Shown: positions 35,611 through 43,451, counted from the first letter of the stretch. The stretch: DNA of 64,000 nucleotides from Paenibacillus phoenicis (GCF_034718895.1 NZ_JAYERP010000001.1:248001-312000), one strand, 5' to 3'. Made by a program: numbers and translations. Notes: generated by a model from the sequence alone, not told the origin.

Positions 35611-35839
35611 CGAATCCCTCCAACGATGATGTATTCTACCGGCAGACGGCAGTGCTTGTACCGGTTCTCTGCAAATCAAAACCATTTTAGAAGATGAAGA
35701 TGAGGCGAACCTTAAGTGAAGCTGAAAGTTTTCTGAATGATTTTTCATAAAAAGACCAATTCACGGGAAATAGCCATGGCGCCATTCACAACGATCAAGT
35801 ACAATGGATGTAACATATTTTGGGGAGGACTTTTTTTTC

Positions 35840-36193
35840 ATGGATCAACGTCCGTCTGAAACATCTTATTCGTATTCCACGTTTAACCAATTTCCGCCGC
35901 CACCACCGCCGACGCCGCCCAAAACAAACGGCAAATCCATCGCATCGTTGGTGCTGGGCATTCTCTCGATCGTCATTCCGTATGTCGGCTTTATTTTGGG
36001 GATCGTTGCGATTGTGTTCGCCAGCTTGTCGTTTAAGGAGATCAAACGGAAGGGCGAGCAGGGCAAGGGACTTAGCATCGCGGGTCTCGTTTGCGGTATC
36101 ATCGGTACGGCACTGTACGGTATCATTATTGTGATTGCCATTATTGCGGTATTGGTCTTTGCTTCATCGCCAGACATCTACGGCACGTTTTAA
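35840..36193 (+). CDS. DUF4190 domain-containing membrane protein
   Basis: 117 residues: a hydrophilic N terminus with a proline tract (FPPPPPPTPP, residues 18-27), then two hydrophobic segments (KSIASLVLGILSIVIPYVGF and LVCGIIGTALYGIIIVIAII) with the GLSIAGLVCGIIG-type repeat of DUF4190. Function unknown. The start is ATG 35840 with GGGGAGG 12 nt upstream; an in-frame ATG at 35804 has no ribosome site. It is a single gene followed by a terminator. Confidence 0.85.
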   Translation: MDQRPSETSYSYSTFNQFPPPPPPTPPKTNGKSIASLVLGILSIVIPYVGFILGIVAIVFASLSFKEIKRKGEQGKGLSIAGLVCGIIGTALYGIIIVIAIIAVLVFASSPDIYGTF

Positions 36194-36207
36194 AGAACTG
36201 AATGAAA

Positions 36208-36239
36208 GCACCGTTGCCTTGGGCGCGGTGTTTTTTTTT
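36208..36239 (+). terminator. Terminator after the DUF4190 gene
   Basis: CACCG and CGGTG arms with an inner GCC/GGC pairing, followed by nine T residues. Confidence 0.75.
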
Positions 36240-36342
36240 CGTCAACTCTGACTTCGATGGGTTTGGACATGCTGGAAAAGGCGCGCAAAGTTTGTGATAA
36301 TAGAAACAATCGCAATTTTTAGAATGAAAGAGGGATTTGGCC

Positions 36343-38577
36343 ATGACGCAAACGGAGACGAACGGAACAGAGGTGCAAAGTATGGCCGATGCGGGGGAAC
36401 AGGAGCGGATCTTCGCCCAGATCGCGAAGGAGCTGGGACTCTCCCTGAAGCAGGTGCGAACAACGATCGGGCTGCTGGATGAGGGCAATACAATTCCGTT
36501 TATCGCCCGTTACCGGAAGGAAATGACCGGGGAGCTGGATGAAAACCAGCTGCGCAATATTGAAGAGCGGACGCAATACCTCCGCAACCTGGAGGAACGG
36601 AAACGGGAAGTCGTCCGGATCATCGACGAGCAGGGCAAGCTGACGGACGAGTTGGCGGCCGCGATCGCGAAGGCGGTGAAGCTGCAGGAAGTAGAGGACT
36701 TGTATCGACCCTTCCGGCAAAAACGCAAAACCCGCGCGAGCGTAGCGAAGGAAAAGGGTCTGGAGCCGCTGGCGGAGTGGCTGTTGTCGCAGCCGAAGCA
36801 AGGCGATCCACTCACGGAAGCCGTGAAGTTCACCCAGGCTGCCGGGATGGAAGGAGGCGTAGAAACGGCCGAGGAGGCGCTGCAAGGGGCGATGGATATC
36901 GTCGCCGAGCAGGTGGCGGATGAAGCGCCGACCCGGGCTTGGGTCCGGAAATATACGATGGACCACGGAATGATGGTGTCCGAAGCGAAGTCACCGGAAG
37001 AGGAATCCGTCTACGAAATGTACTACAACTATCGGGAACCGGCCAAAAAAATGCCGCCCCACCGCATCCTCGCCATGAACCGCGGCGAGCGGGAGAACGT
37101 GCTGAAGGTGTCGCTGGAGGTGGACGCCGAGGCGATCTGCCGCCACATCGCCGGCCAGGTGATCCGCGGACGTTCCGCAACGGAGGACGTGCTGTGCGCG
37201 GCGATCGAGGATGCTTATAAACGCTTGATCGCCCCGTCGATCGAGCGGGAGGTGCGCGGCGAGTTGACGGAAAAAGCCGAAGCCCAGGCGATTTCGATCT
37301 TCGCCGGCAATTTGCGCAGCTTGCTGCTGCAGCCGCCGGTACGCGGCAAAACGGTGCTTGGCGTTGACCCGGCCTACCGCACCGGCTGCAAGCTCGCCGT
37401 TGTTGACGACACCGGCAAGCTGCTGGAGGTGGCGGTCACCTACCCGACGCCGCCAAACAACAAGAAAAAGGAAGCGGCAATCAAGTTCCACGAGCTGATC
37501 GACAAATACGGGATCGAGCTGATCGTGATCGGCAACGGTACGGCCTCGCGGGAGACGGAGCAATTTGTCGCCGAGGTCATCGCCGAGCGCAAGGGCAAGG
37601 ACCGCGAGCTGGCGTATCTGATCGTCAACGAGGCGGGCGCCAGCGTGTATTCGGCCTCCAAGCTGGCGCAGGAGGAATTTCCGGATTTGGACGTGGCGGA
37701 GCGAAGCGCCGTATCCATTGCACGGCGGGTGCAGGACCCGTTGGCGGAGCTGGTTAAAATCGAGCCGAAGGCGATTGGCGTTGGTCAATACCAGCACGAC
37801 GTGTCGCAGAAGCATCTCGACGAAAGTTTAAAGAACGTGGTAGAGTCGGCGGTAAACCATGTTGGTGTGGACGTCAATACCGCTTCGCCGGCGCTCTTGT
37901 CCTACGTATCTGGGGTTAATGCGACGATTGCGAAGAATATCGTTAAGTTCCGCGAGGAGAACGGACGCTTCAAGAGCCGCAAGCAGCTGCAAAAAGTACC
38001 GCGACTTGGCGCCAAAACTTTCGAGCAGTGCGTAGGCTTCCTGCGGATCGACGGCGGCGAGAATCCGCTGGACAAGACGCCGATCCACCCGGAATCTTAT
38101 GACGTGGTGCACCGATTGTTTGCCGAGCTGGGGGTATCGATGGATCAGCTGGGCTCCAAAGAGCTGAATGAGAAGCTGGCTGCGTTGAATCCGGACGAAC
38201 TGGCGCCTCGCCTCGAGGTGGGCGTTCCAACGCTGCGCGACATTCTCGAAAGTCTGCAGCGCCCGGGGCGTGACCCTCGCGAGGAGCTGCCGCCGCCAAT
38301 CTTCCGCACCGATGTACTGAAGATCGAGGACTTGGTGCCCGGCATGGAACTGCAGGGGACGGTGCGCAACGTCATCGATTTTGGGGCTTTTGTTGATATT
38401 GGCATCAAAAACGACGGGCTCGTACACATCTCCCAACTGAGCAACGGGTACGTCAAGCATCCGATGGACGTCGTCTCGGTCGGCGACAATGTCACCGTCT
38501 GGGTGCTGAACGTGGACGTGAAGAAAGGCCGGGTTGGTTTGACGATGCGGGGGCCTTCTGAGGTAAAGGCACAGTAA
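36343..38577 (+). CDS. tex: Tex-family RNA-binding transcription accessory protein
   Basis: 744 residues with the full Tex layout: N-terminal helical region (TIPFIARYRKEMTGELDE), YqgF-like RNase fold (VLGVDPAYRTGCKLAVVD), helix-hairpin-helix region (NTASPALLSYVSGVN, then RFKSRKQLQKVPRLG) and a C-terminal S1 RNA-binding domain (GTVRNVIDFGAFVDIGIKNDG). The start is ATG 36343 with AGAGGG 8 nt upstream. B. subtilis has the same neighbourhood, ydcI (tex), cmpA, sprT/ydcK. Confidence 0.96.
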   Translation: MTQTETNGTEVQSMADAGEQERIFAQIAKELGLSLKQVRTTIGLLDEGNTIPFIARYRKEMTGELDENQLRNIEERTQYLRNLEERKREVVRIIDEQGKLTDELAAAIAKAVKLQEVEDLYRPFRQKRKTRASVAKEKGLEPLAEWLLSQPKQGDPLTEAVKFTQAAGMEGGVETAEEALQGAMDIVAEQVADEAPTRAWVRKYTMDHGMMVSEAKSPEEESVYEMYYNYREPAKKMPPHRILAMNRGERENVLKVSLEVDAEAICRHIAGQVIRGRSATEDVLCAAIEDAYKRLIAPSIEREVRGELTEKAEAQAISIFAGNLRSLLLQPPVRGKTVLGVDPAYRTGCKLAVVDDTGKLLEVAVTYPTPPNNKKKEAAIKFHELIDKYGIELIVIGNGTASRETEQFVAEVIAERKGKDRELAYLIVNEAGASVYSASKLAQEEFPDLDVAERSAVSIARRVQDPLAELVKIEPKAIGVGQYQHDVSQKHLDESLKNVVESAVNHVGVDVNTASPALLSYVSGVNATIAKNIVKFREENGRFKSRKQLQKVPRLGAKTFEQCVGFLRIDGGENPLDKTPIHPESYDVVHRLFAELGVSMDQLGSKELNEKLAALNPDELAPRLEVGVPTLRDILESLQRPGRDPREELPPPIFRTDVLKIEDLVPGMELQGTVRNVIDFGAFVDIGIKNDGLVHISQLSNGYVKHPMDVVSVGDNVTVWVLNVDVKKGRVGLTMRGPSEVKAQ

Positions 38578-38586
38578 AACTCATAG

Positions 38587-38629
38587 AGAGCCGGTGATAC
38601 GGGTGGGCCGTGTAACCCGGCTCTTTTTT
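38587..38629 (+). terminator. Terminator 1 after tex
   Basis: AGAGCCGG (38587-38594) pairs with CCGGCTCT (38617-38624), followed by six T residues. Confidence 0.8.
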
Positions 38630-38639
38630 ACGAGAGCGA

Positions 38640-38688
38640 GGGCCGTTCTCCAAGCAGATTTGCTGCTGTGGAGCCGGCCCCTTTTTTT
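38640..38688 (+). terminator. Terminator 2 after tex
   Basis: GGGCCG and CTCCA pair with TGGAG and CGGCCC around an AGCA/TGCT inner stem, followed by seven T residues. A second terminator directly after the first protects the convergent cmpA gene. Confidence 0.75.
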
Positions 38689-38697
38689 GATCAAGTG

Positions 38698-38838
38698 CTA
38701 TTGCATGTGGTTGGTGGTTTCGGTCTGTTTTTTTTGGCGGCTATAATAAAAAAACCAACAATCGTTTAACAGCCGAATTTGACGGCGATCTCTCTTGTTA
38801 AAGGCATGCATGATCTGATTGCTAAGCCAGTTTGGCAA
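38698..38838 (-). CDS. cmpA: Cortex morphogenetic protein CmpA
   Basis: A 46-residue protein starting at TTG 38838 with GGAGGAGGGG 6 nt upstream. It begins MPNWLSNQIMHAFNKR and continues RQIRLLNDCWFFY, closely matching B. subtilis CmpA, whose core has the same PxWLxxQ, AF and IxLLNxCWFFY pattern. CmpA is made in the mother cell during sporulation and controls cortex assembly by helping ClpXP degrade SpoIVA in cells with faulty coats. The position between tex and sprT is the same as in B. subtilis. The C-terminal tail (SRQKKQTETTNHMQ) is longer than in B. subtilis. Confidence 0.9.
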   Translation of the reverse strand: MPNWLSNQIMHAFNKRDRRQIRLLNDCWFFYYSRQKKQTETTNHMQ

Positions 38839-39071
38839 GCGTATCCCCTCCTCCGGAAACCCATTGGTATGGTTAGGGTATGGGGAATTCCCCCAATCCG
38901 TGCAAGTCCCCTGCAAATCGCCGGTAAATTCTGGATTTTGAACACGGTGGGGGAATGGAGAGGCAGGGGTGCGGTTTGGCCTTAACTGACCGGGTGGGGT
39001 CTGCCGGGGCTGACGCCACTCCAATGGAAGTCAGAAAAGGTTGGTGCTGCCTCTGCGCTGTTGGGTCTATT
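38839..39071. other. Intergenic stretch upstream of cmpA
   Basis: No gene, riboswitch or RNA could be supported here. It should hold the cmpA promoter on the minus strand; a CATACCAAT-like -10 lies at about 38872-38880, a possible sigma-E element of low certainty. The self-complementary GGGGAATTCCCC lies at about 38882-38893. Confidence 0.4.
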
Positions 39072-39256
39072 CTAACGGAACTCAGAGACGTTATTTGCTC
39101 GAAAACGGGCATGATCCGTTTCTAACGGAACCAGGAGACCTTAATTGGAGCGTGGACAGCGAAATGGCCGCAAAAACCGTGCAATAAGGTCTTTCAGTTC
39201 CGTTACAGCGGGAAATAGCCGGGAAATAGGCAAATAAGGTCTCTACGTTCCGTTAG
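39072..39256. repeat. Four-unit intergenic repeat element, family 1, copy B
   Basis: Direct units at 39072-39096 and 39122-39146, inverted units at 39182-39206 and 39232-39256, all starts 50 nt apart within each pair. Unit: TAACGGAAC, four variable bases, AGAC(C/G)TTA(T/A)TT. The central loop is 35 nt, as in copy A. The stretch between the inverted units (CAGCGGGAAATAGCCGGGAA) is nearly the same in both copies, so they derive from a common element. Confidence 0.9.
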
Positions 39257-39338
39257 AGCAGCACGGCGGGGGTGTGACGACGAGCTATACCCGGAAGAGC
39301 GCCGCTGCGGGGTGTACTAGGCTCCTCCGACCAAAGTG

Positions 39339-39392
39339 AAAAAGCCGACCAATTCCCTCTACCTTACGGAAAGGGATAATCCTGGCCGGCTT
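39339..39392 (-). terminator. Terminator of the 39421-39771 gene
   Basis: On the minus strand AAGCCGGCCA pairs with TGGTCGGCTT with one mismatch, with an inner TCCCT/AGGGA pair, followed by TTTTT. Confidence 0.7.
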
Positions 39393-39420
39393 CATTGCTT
39401 CCTTGGCAGCAGCCTTAGAG

Positions 39421-39771
39421 TTACGCGCCTTCTTCTTCGTACCATTGCTCCAGCTGAGCCTGGAGGGCACGGATTTCGGTGAGCAGTGAAATCAGGGGAT
39501 AATTTTCCTCACGGATCGCGGAGAAAGCGGACTCCAGTCCGTTAATATAATCCAGCCCGCTCGTGATCTGCAGCGATTCCTGCAAGAGCTCGAGCTGGTC
39601 GCATTCGGCAATCGCACGCGGCAAGGTCGGAACCTCGGCAGCCGTCAGTTTATCGATTTCCTTGTTCAGCCGCAAATTCAAAGCGCTAAGCTGGTAGGCG
39701 TAGTCACGGGGCATTTCAACGAAGATCAGATCCTGGTCCTGCTGTAAAATGACGTATCTCATTAGGGACAT
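39421..39771 (-). CDS. Conserved small protein, unknown function
   Basis: 116 residues, mostly helical and acidic (RLNKEIDKLTAAEVP, then LLTEIRALQAQLEQWYEEEG as a likely coiled coil). No membrane segment, signal or catalytic motif is visible. I do not recognise the family. AGGAG lies 11 nt before the ATG; a second ATG three codons in is possible. It is divergent from sprT and ends at a terminator. Confidence 0.75.
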   Translation of the reverse strand: MSLMRYVILQQDQDLIFVEMPRDYAYQLSALNLRLNKEIDKLTAAEVPTLPRAIAECDQLELLQESLQITSGLDYINGLESAFSAIREENYPLISLLTEIRALQAQLEQWYEEEGA

Positions 39772-39893
39772 GCTTAACGATTCTCCTTTTCTATCGATCC
39801 TACTTGACAGTGTAGCGTAAGGAGAAGTTAAAATTCAAGTAACGAATCTAGCAGATTTTCATGCGCTTCTACGAACAGGAAGGGGAGAGGACG

Positions 39894-40364
39894 ATGACGG
39901 ATGAGCAGCTGCAAGCCTGGATCGAGCAAATCTCGCTGCGTTCCTTCGGCGTGCCTTTCCGGCATAAGGCCCGTTTTAACAGCAGGTTAAGAACAACCGG
40001 AGGGCGTTATTTTATGAAAACCCATCATATCGAGATCAATCCCGCCCAACTGGCCGCCTATGGGGAAGAGGAAGTCGAGCGTATCATCAAACATGAATTG
40101 TGTCACTATCATCTTCATCTGGCGGGACGAGGATACCGGCATCGCGACGCGGACTTTAAGGCCCTGCTCCAAAAAGTTGGCGGCAGCCGTTACTGCAACG
40201 CCTTGCCCGGGGCAAAACAGCGCAAAACCTTGCCGCAACGCTATAAGCTGGTATGCGCCGATTGCGGGATGACGTATCTGCGTAAACGTCGAGTAGACCC
40301 AAGCCGCTACCGCTGCGGCCGATGTGCGGGGAAACTGCAGCTCTATGCATTATCCGGCGGTTAA
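39894..40364 (+). CDS. SprT family protein (zinc metalloprotease-like)
   Basis: 156 residues. The zinc-binding HELCH (His67, Glu68, His71) matches the HExxH of SprT-like proteins, and a C-terminal zinc ribbon is formed by CADCG and CGRCAG. It corresponds to YdcK of B. subtilis, which also follows tex and cmpA. Start ATG 39894 has AGGGGAGAGG just upstream; the in-frame ATG 39861 lacks one. Cellular role unknown in Bacillales. Confidence 0.92.
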   Translation: MTDEQLQAWIEQISLRSFGVPFRHKARFNSRLRTTGGRYFMKTHHIEINPAQLAAYGEEEVERIIKHELCHYHLHLAGRGYRHRDADFKALLQKVGGSRYCNALPGAKQRKTLPQRYKLVCADCGMTYLRKRRVDPSRYRCGRCAGKLQLYALSGG

Positions 40365-40407
40365 GGTGTGCTATACTTAAATCAAACAACCTAAGGAGTG
40401 ATGTCAG

Positions 40408-40689
40408 ATGGCCCAATCTCAAGCCAAGAAGCATCGGCAAAAGCTCATCCGAGAAGGCAAACGTAGCCCGGAGCTCAGCCGCAGTCCATTTGCGTTCCAA
40501 GATCTGCGAACCCGCAAGACGAAAACAAAGCAGGAACAACTTCATCGGCAAAAATATAAGAACCACGCTTCCATGTATGGAGACGATGGTTCTTATTATT
40601 TTAATCCTCTGAATCTATGCTTTTCGATACGGTTAAAAAGATCTCGTACATCGTACTTTCCTCCGACGTTTTGGTCTGGTGCTGCTTGA
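40408..40689 (+). CDS. Small basic conserved protein
   Basis: 93 residues as read. The first 65 or so are Lys/Arg/Gln-rich (MAQSQAKKHRQKLIREGKRS, then RTRKTKTKQEQ) and resemble a small basic protein common in Bacillales; the usual form ends soon after a GSYYF-like sequence. Here the frame continues 29 residues through a hairpin (40558-40594) and 89 nt into the convergent gene. AAGGAG precedes the ATG. I cannot name a function. Confidence 0.7.
   Translation: MAQSQAKKHRQKLIREGKRSPELSRSPFAFQDLRTRKTKTKQEQLHRQKYKNHASMYGDDGSYYFNPLNLCFSIRLKRSRTSYFPPTFWSGAA
40558..40599. terminator. Hairpin inside the 3' part of the small basic gene
   Basis: AAGAACC (40558-40564) pairs with GGTTCTT (40588-40594), followed by ATTATTTT; on the minus strand a T run follows too. 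It is a plausible bidirectional terminator although the plus-strand reading frame crosses it. Confidence 0.55.
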
Positions 40690-41158
40690 GAAACGCCGTG
40701 ACCCAGTCCTGAAATTCCTTCGCCTCCTGCGGGGTCAGATACACGTGATCGGTGGTCAATTGCCCGGAAGACGTTTGCGAGCGGGATGCTTTCAAAAACC
40801 GCTTTTTGCTTTCATCATATAAATTGCTTAGCAGCTTCTCGGTTTCTGTCAAAGCAACCTGCCTCATGGAATCATCAAAATAACTCTTCTTAATCTGAAT
40901 AGCCCCCTCATAGGGCTCATAGTACTTCGCCGTAATGCCGTTGATGATCTTCGTGTCCACGAGCTGCAGCAGGCCGATGCTCTCCAGTTTTTTGGCGTGA
41001 TAATAGACCTTGGCTGGAACTTCCCCCATCTTATCTGCCACTTCCTTCATCGTTGCCGGACGATTTAATTGCTTAAATGTATCCAGGATTTGAAGGCGAT
41101 ACGGGTCAGAATAGATCCGAATGTCCTCCAGGGTTTTTAATTCCTTCACATTGTCCAC
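40601..41158 (-). CDS. ArsR-like winged-helix transcriptional regulator
   Basis: 185 residues. The N-terminal winged helix is clear (YSDPYRLQILDTFKQLNRPAT, then PAKVYYHAKKLESIGLLQLV), followed by a helical C-terminal part rich in Gln, Lys and Ser. It lies 90 bp downstream of an MFS transporter gene on the same strand and probably regulates it. The start is taken as GTG 41158 with GGGGGG 8 nt upstream; the frame opens at GTG 41173. Its 3' end overlaps the convergent small basic gene. Confidence 0.87.
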   Translation of the reverse strand: MDNVKELKTLEDIRIYSDPYRLQILDTFKQLNRPATMKEVADKMGEVPAKVYYHAKKLESIGLLQLVDTKIINGITAKYYEPYEGAIQIKKSYFDDSMRQVALTETEKLLSNLYDESKKRFLKASRSQTSSGQLTTDHVYLTPQEAKEFQDWVTAFLKQHQTKTSEESTMYEIFLTVSKSIDSED

Positions 41159-41248
41159 CAGTAAGCCCCCCACCCGAACCTTAAACGGTTGTCGTCATTG
41201 TTTTTAGTATAGCCTGGGTCTATCAAATGCGCAAAGCAGAGGAAGGCG

Positions 41249-42532
41249 TCAAATTTCCATAAAGCTTCGCTGCTTCAACAATAGCAGTATCGGGATGAGC
41301 AGGAGGCACCCAAAGCTCACATACAGGAGATGGACGGGCATCCATTCCCCTATCAACCCGGCCAGCGCACTGCCCGCAGGGATCGCGCAGGTGCAGACCA
41401 TCGAGTATAACGCTCCGACGCGGCCAAGCAGTTCCTTGGGGACACTTTCCATAAAGTAGGTCGTGGATGGGGTGTTGCACAATGAGACGGAAAGTCCCAT
41501 GCCAAAGGAAAATAACGCAGCCAAAACAAGCGGTTGAACCGGAATGACTGCAGGCAGGTACATCAGCGCATAGTTGGCTCCAAGCAGCAGGTAACCGGTG
41601 AGGATGAGCCGGCTTTTTTTGTAGGCGGAGCCTTTCTTGCCAATCCATAATCCGCTGACAATAGTCCCGCAGATTAAGCTAAACCCCATCAAGCTTAGGC
41701 CGGCAGGACCTGAACCTAAAATTTCATCAACATAGACGGCGTTTAGGACGTTAAACGGGGATAAGCAGAAGTTCACGAATGCCGCAGCCATCACGATGGT
41801 TATCAGTAGCTTATTGGATACGAGATATTTTAACCCTGCTTTAAGTTCTTGAACAAAGGAGTTATCTGGTTGTGCAGCTTTGAGGTGAGGTGCAGGCGAA
41901 GTTGGGTTGGCGTTTGGGCTGGTGTTACGGATCAGCAGGATGAAGCCGGCCGCAAGGGTGAACGTAATTCCGTCAATCAAAATTGCAGCGGAGATGCCCA
42001 AAGTTGCAATAATGCCGCCGACGGTGGCCATGCCCGCTAATTCAGCCGCCCGCGAAGCGGAGGTGCTGAAGGAATTGCCGCTGAGCAGCTTTTCCTTGGG
42101 CAGCAGTTGGGGAACCAAAGCCAGCTCGGCAGGAGAGGCAAAGCATTCCAGCGTGGAGGTCAGAAAGGTCAGCATATAGAGATGCCAGGGGGCGAGCCAG
42201 CCTTGCCAATAGAGGAAGGCCGTGAAGCAGACGATGAGGCCGCGTCCCAGATAGGTGAACGCCGCGACCTTTTTCTTGGACCAGCGATCCACCAGTGTTC
42301 CCGCGAAAAAGCTGAAGGCGATGTTAGGGATGAAATTGAGTGCGAACAAGGTGCCCATCATCAGTGTGGAGCCGGTCAGTCTGTATACCATCCAGCTGTA
42401 AGCAATCGAGTCAATGGAATCGCCAAAACGGGAAATTACACGAGCGAGCAAAAGGTACATAAACGGTTTATAAGCTGCCAGCTCACCGAACCGGATCAAC
42501 GGCTGGCTTTTGACGCGCACTTCTTGAGACAT
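41249..42532 (-). CDS. MFS transporter (MFS_3/enterobactin-exporter-like)
   Basis: 427 residues with about 12 membrane segments; the start ARVISRFGDSIDSIAYSWMVYRLTGS and the loop GTLVDRWSKKKVAAF are typical of the MFS_3 group that includes macrolide and siderophore exporters. GGAGG lies 9 nt before ATG 42532. A -35/-10 pair with a palindrome in its spacer lies upstream, and a winged-helix regulator gene follows, so a small inducible efflux unit is likely. Substrate unknown. Confidence 0.9.
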   Translation of the reverse strand: MSQEVRVKSQPLIRFGELAAYKPFMYLLLARVISRFGDSIDSIAYSWMVYRLTGSTLMMGTLFALNFIPNIAFSFFAGTLVDRWSKKKVAAFTYLGRGLIVCFTAFLYWQGWLAPWHLYMLTFLTSTLECFASPAELALVPQLLPKEKLLSGNSFSTSASRAAELAGMATVGGIIATLGISAAILIDGITFTLAAGFILLIRNTSPNANPTSPAPHLKAAQPDNSFVQELKAGLKYLVSNKLLITIVMAAAFVNFCLSPFNVLNAVYVDEILGSGPAGLSLMGFSLICGTIVSGLWIGKKGSAYKKSRLILTGYLLLGANYALMYLPAVIPVQPLVLAALFSFGMGLSVSLCNTPSTTYFMESVPKELLGRVGALYSMVCTCAIPAGSALAGLIGEWMPVHLLYVSFGCLLLIPILLLLKQRSFMEI

Positions 42533-42559
42533 GAACACTCCTCCTACACAATAAAAATG

Positions 42560-42588
42560 TTAATACGTTAAAAATATTTTTACGTAAA
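42560..42588 (-). promoter_or_regulatory. Promoter of the MFS gene with palindromic operator
   Basis: On the minus strand, TTTACG (42588-42583), 17 nt, TATTAA (42565-42560). The spacer is filled by an AT-rich inverted repeat with ACGT arms (42565-42585), suited to a dimeric winged-helix repressor. Confidence 0.5.
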
Positions 42589-42734
42589 GTTTATTTTATC
42601 GTTTTTTTGATGGAATGCAAATCTTTTTTTGGCGGGCTTGTCCGACGGGAAGCGGCGGCAAATTCCTCTACCCGTTGTTCCGGTGCGAAACCAGGCAGGA
42701 GAAAGAAGGAAGGGCTTACAAAGTGCTTTGATTC

Positions 42735-42763
42735 TTGACTTTGCTGCGTAACCGTGATAAATT
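42735..42763 (+). promoter_or_regulatory. Promoter of the tRNA-Asn/tRNA-Ser unit
   Basis: TTGACT (42735-42740), 17 nt, TAAATT (42758-42763), 24 bp ahead of tRNA-Asn. Confidence 0.6.
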
Positions 42764-42787
42764 AAATGGTGTTCTCACTAATTTCGT

Positions 42788-42863
42788 TCCCCGATAGCTC
42801 AGTCGGTAGAGCACTCGACTGTTAATCGAGTTGTCACAGGTTCGAGTCCTGTTCGGGGAGCCA
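42788..42863 (+). tRNA. tRNA-Asn (GTT)
   Basis: A 76-nt cloverleaf with acceptor TCCCCGA/TCGGGGA, anticodon GTT in the loop CTGTTAA, T-arm GGTTCGAGTCC and an encoded CCA end. Confidence 0.98.
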
Positions 42864-42870
42864 TTTATAT

Positions 42871-42959
42871 GGAGAGATACCCAAGTGGCTATAAGGGGAC
42901 CCTCTGCTAAGGGGTTAGACTGCGTAAGCGGTGCGAGGGTTCGAATCCCTCTCTCTCCG
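42871..42959 (+). tRNA. tRNA-Ser (GCT)
   Basis: An 89-nt class II tRNA with acceptor GGAGAGA/TCTCTCC, anticodon GCT in CTGCTAA, and a long variable arm. CCA is not encoded. It starts 7 nt after tRNA-Asn. Confidence 0.97.
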
Positions 42960-42980
42960 TTTTGAGATACATCATGATAA

Positions 42981-43010
42981 GAGCCTCCGGCGATCCGGAG
43001 GCTCTTTGTT
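42981..43010 (+). terminator. Terminator after tRNA-Ser
   Basis: GAGCCTCCGG pairs perfectly with CCGGAGGCTC around CGAT, followed by TTTGTT. Confidence 0.85.
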
Positions 43011-43049
43011 GTAAGAGGGATGAGAACCCTCAAATGGAGGGGGCGTCGA

Positions 43050-43077
43050 AAGCCGTCCAGATTCCGGAGGGCTTTTT
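43050..43077 (+). terminator. Second terminator-like hairpin between tRNA units
   Basis: AGCC and TCC pair with GGA and GGCT, with one bulge on each side, followed by TTTTT. Confidence 0.5.
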
Positions 43078-43128
43078 CGTGTTTCGCGGGTGAATCGCAG
43101 GAAAACAAAAATTTTGTAAAATTAGGGC

Positions 43129-43157
43129 TTGCAAGCCGAAAATCTTTTTGCTATACT
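43129..43157 (+). promoter_or_regulatory. Promoter of the tRNA-Glu/tRNA-Leu unit
   Basis: TTGCAA (43129-43134), 17 nt, TATACT (43152-43157), 36 bp ahead of tRNA-Glu. Confidence 0.65.
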
Positions 43158-43193
43158 CAATTTTGTCGCCGCTTCTAGTGGTGATTAAGCTGT

Positions 43194-43268
43194 GGCCCGT
43201 TGGTCAAGGGGTTAAGACACCTCCCTTTCACGGAGGTAACAGGGGTTCGAATCCCCTACGGGTCACCA
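43194..43268 (+). tRNA. tRNA-Glu (TTC)
   Basis: A 75-nt cloverleaf with acceptor GGCCCGT/ACGGGTC, anticodon TTC in CTTTCAC, and an encoded CCA end. Confidence 0.98.
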
Positions 43269-43298
43269 TCCTATTTCTTTGATTCATCAATTTCATAT

Positions 43299-43381
43299 GC
43301 GGTAGTGGTGGAATGGCAGACACGCTATCTTGAGGGGGTAGTGGGCGTACGCCCGTGGAGGTTCGAGTCCTCTCTACCGCA
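43299..43381 (+). tRNA. tRNA-Leu (GAG), copy 1
   Basis: An 83-nt class II tRNA with acceptor GCGGTAG/CTACCGC, anticodon GAG in the loop TTGAGGG, and a variable arm with GGGCG/CGCCC. CCA not encoded. Copy 2 at 46770-46852 is identical along its length. Confidence 0.96.
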
Positions 43382-43395
43382 TCCTAAGAAAGTGA

Positions 43396-43425
43396 AGAAC
43401 CTTGCGTTTAGCAAGGTTCTTTCTT
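43396..43425 (+). terminator. Terminator after tRNA-Leu copy 1
   Basis: AGAACCTTGC pairs perfectly with GCAAGGTTCT around GTTTA, followed by TTCTTC. Confidence 0.85.
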
Positions 43426-43451
43426 CATATGCCCGAAGGCATAGGCAAGGG

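Noticed and set aside
34222..35748. 46-residue N-terminal extension of the adaptor protein
   Set aside because: It is hydrophilic, Ser/His-rich and unlike the family, and ATG 35610 has GGAGGG and leads directly into the membrane anchor.
38839..39071. Riboswitch or T-box upstream of cmpA
   Set aside because: I checked for cobalamin-like and T-box motifs; none of the conserved boxes are present.
42716..43108. Minus-strand open frame antisense to tRNA-Asn and tRNA-Ser
   Set aside because: Its RIRTLAPL- and NRTRTCDNSI-type peptides are the well-known false proteins made by reading tRNA genes backwards.
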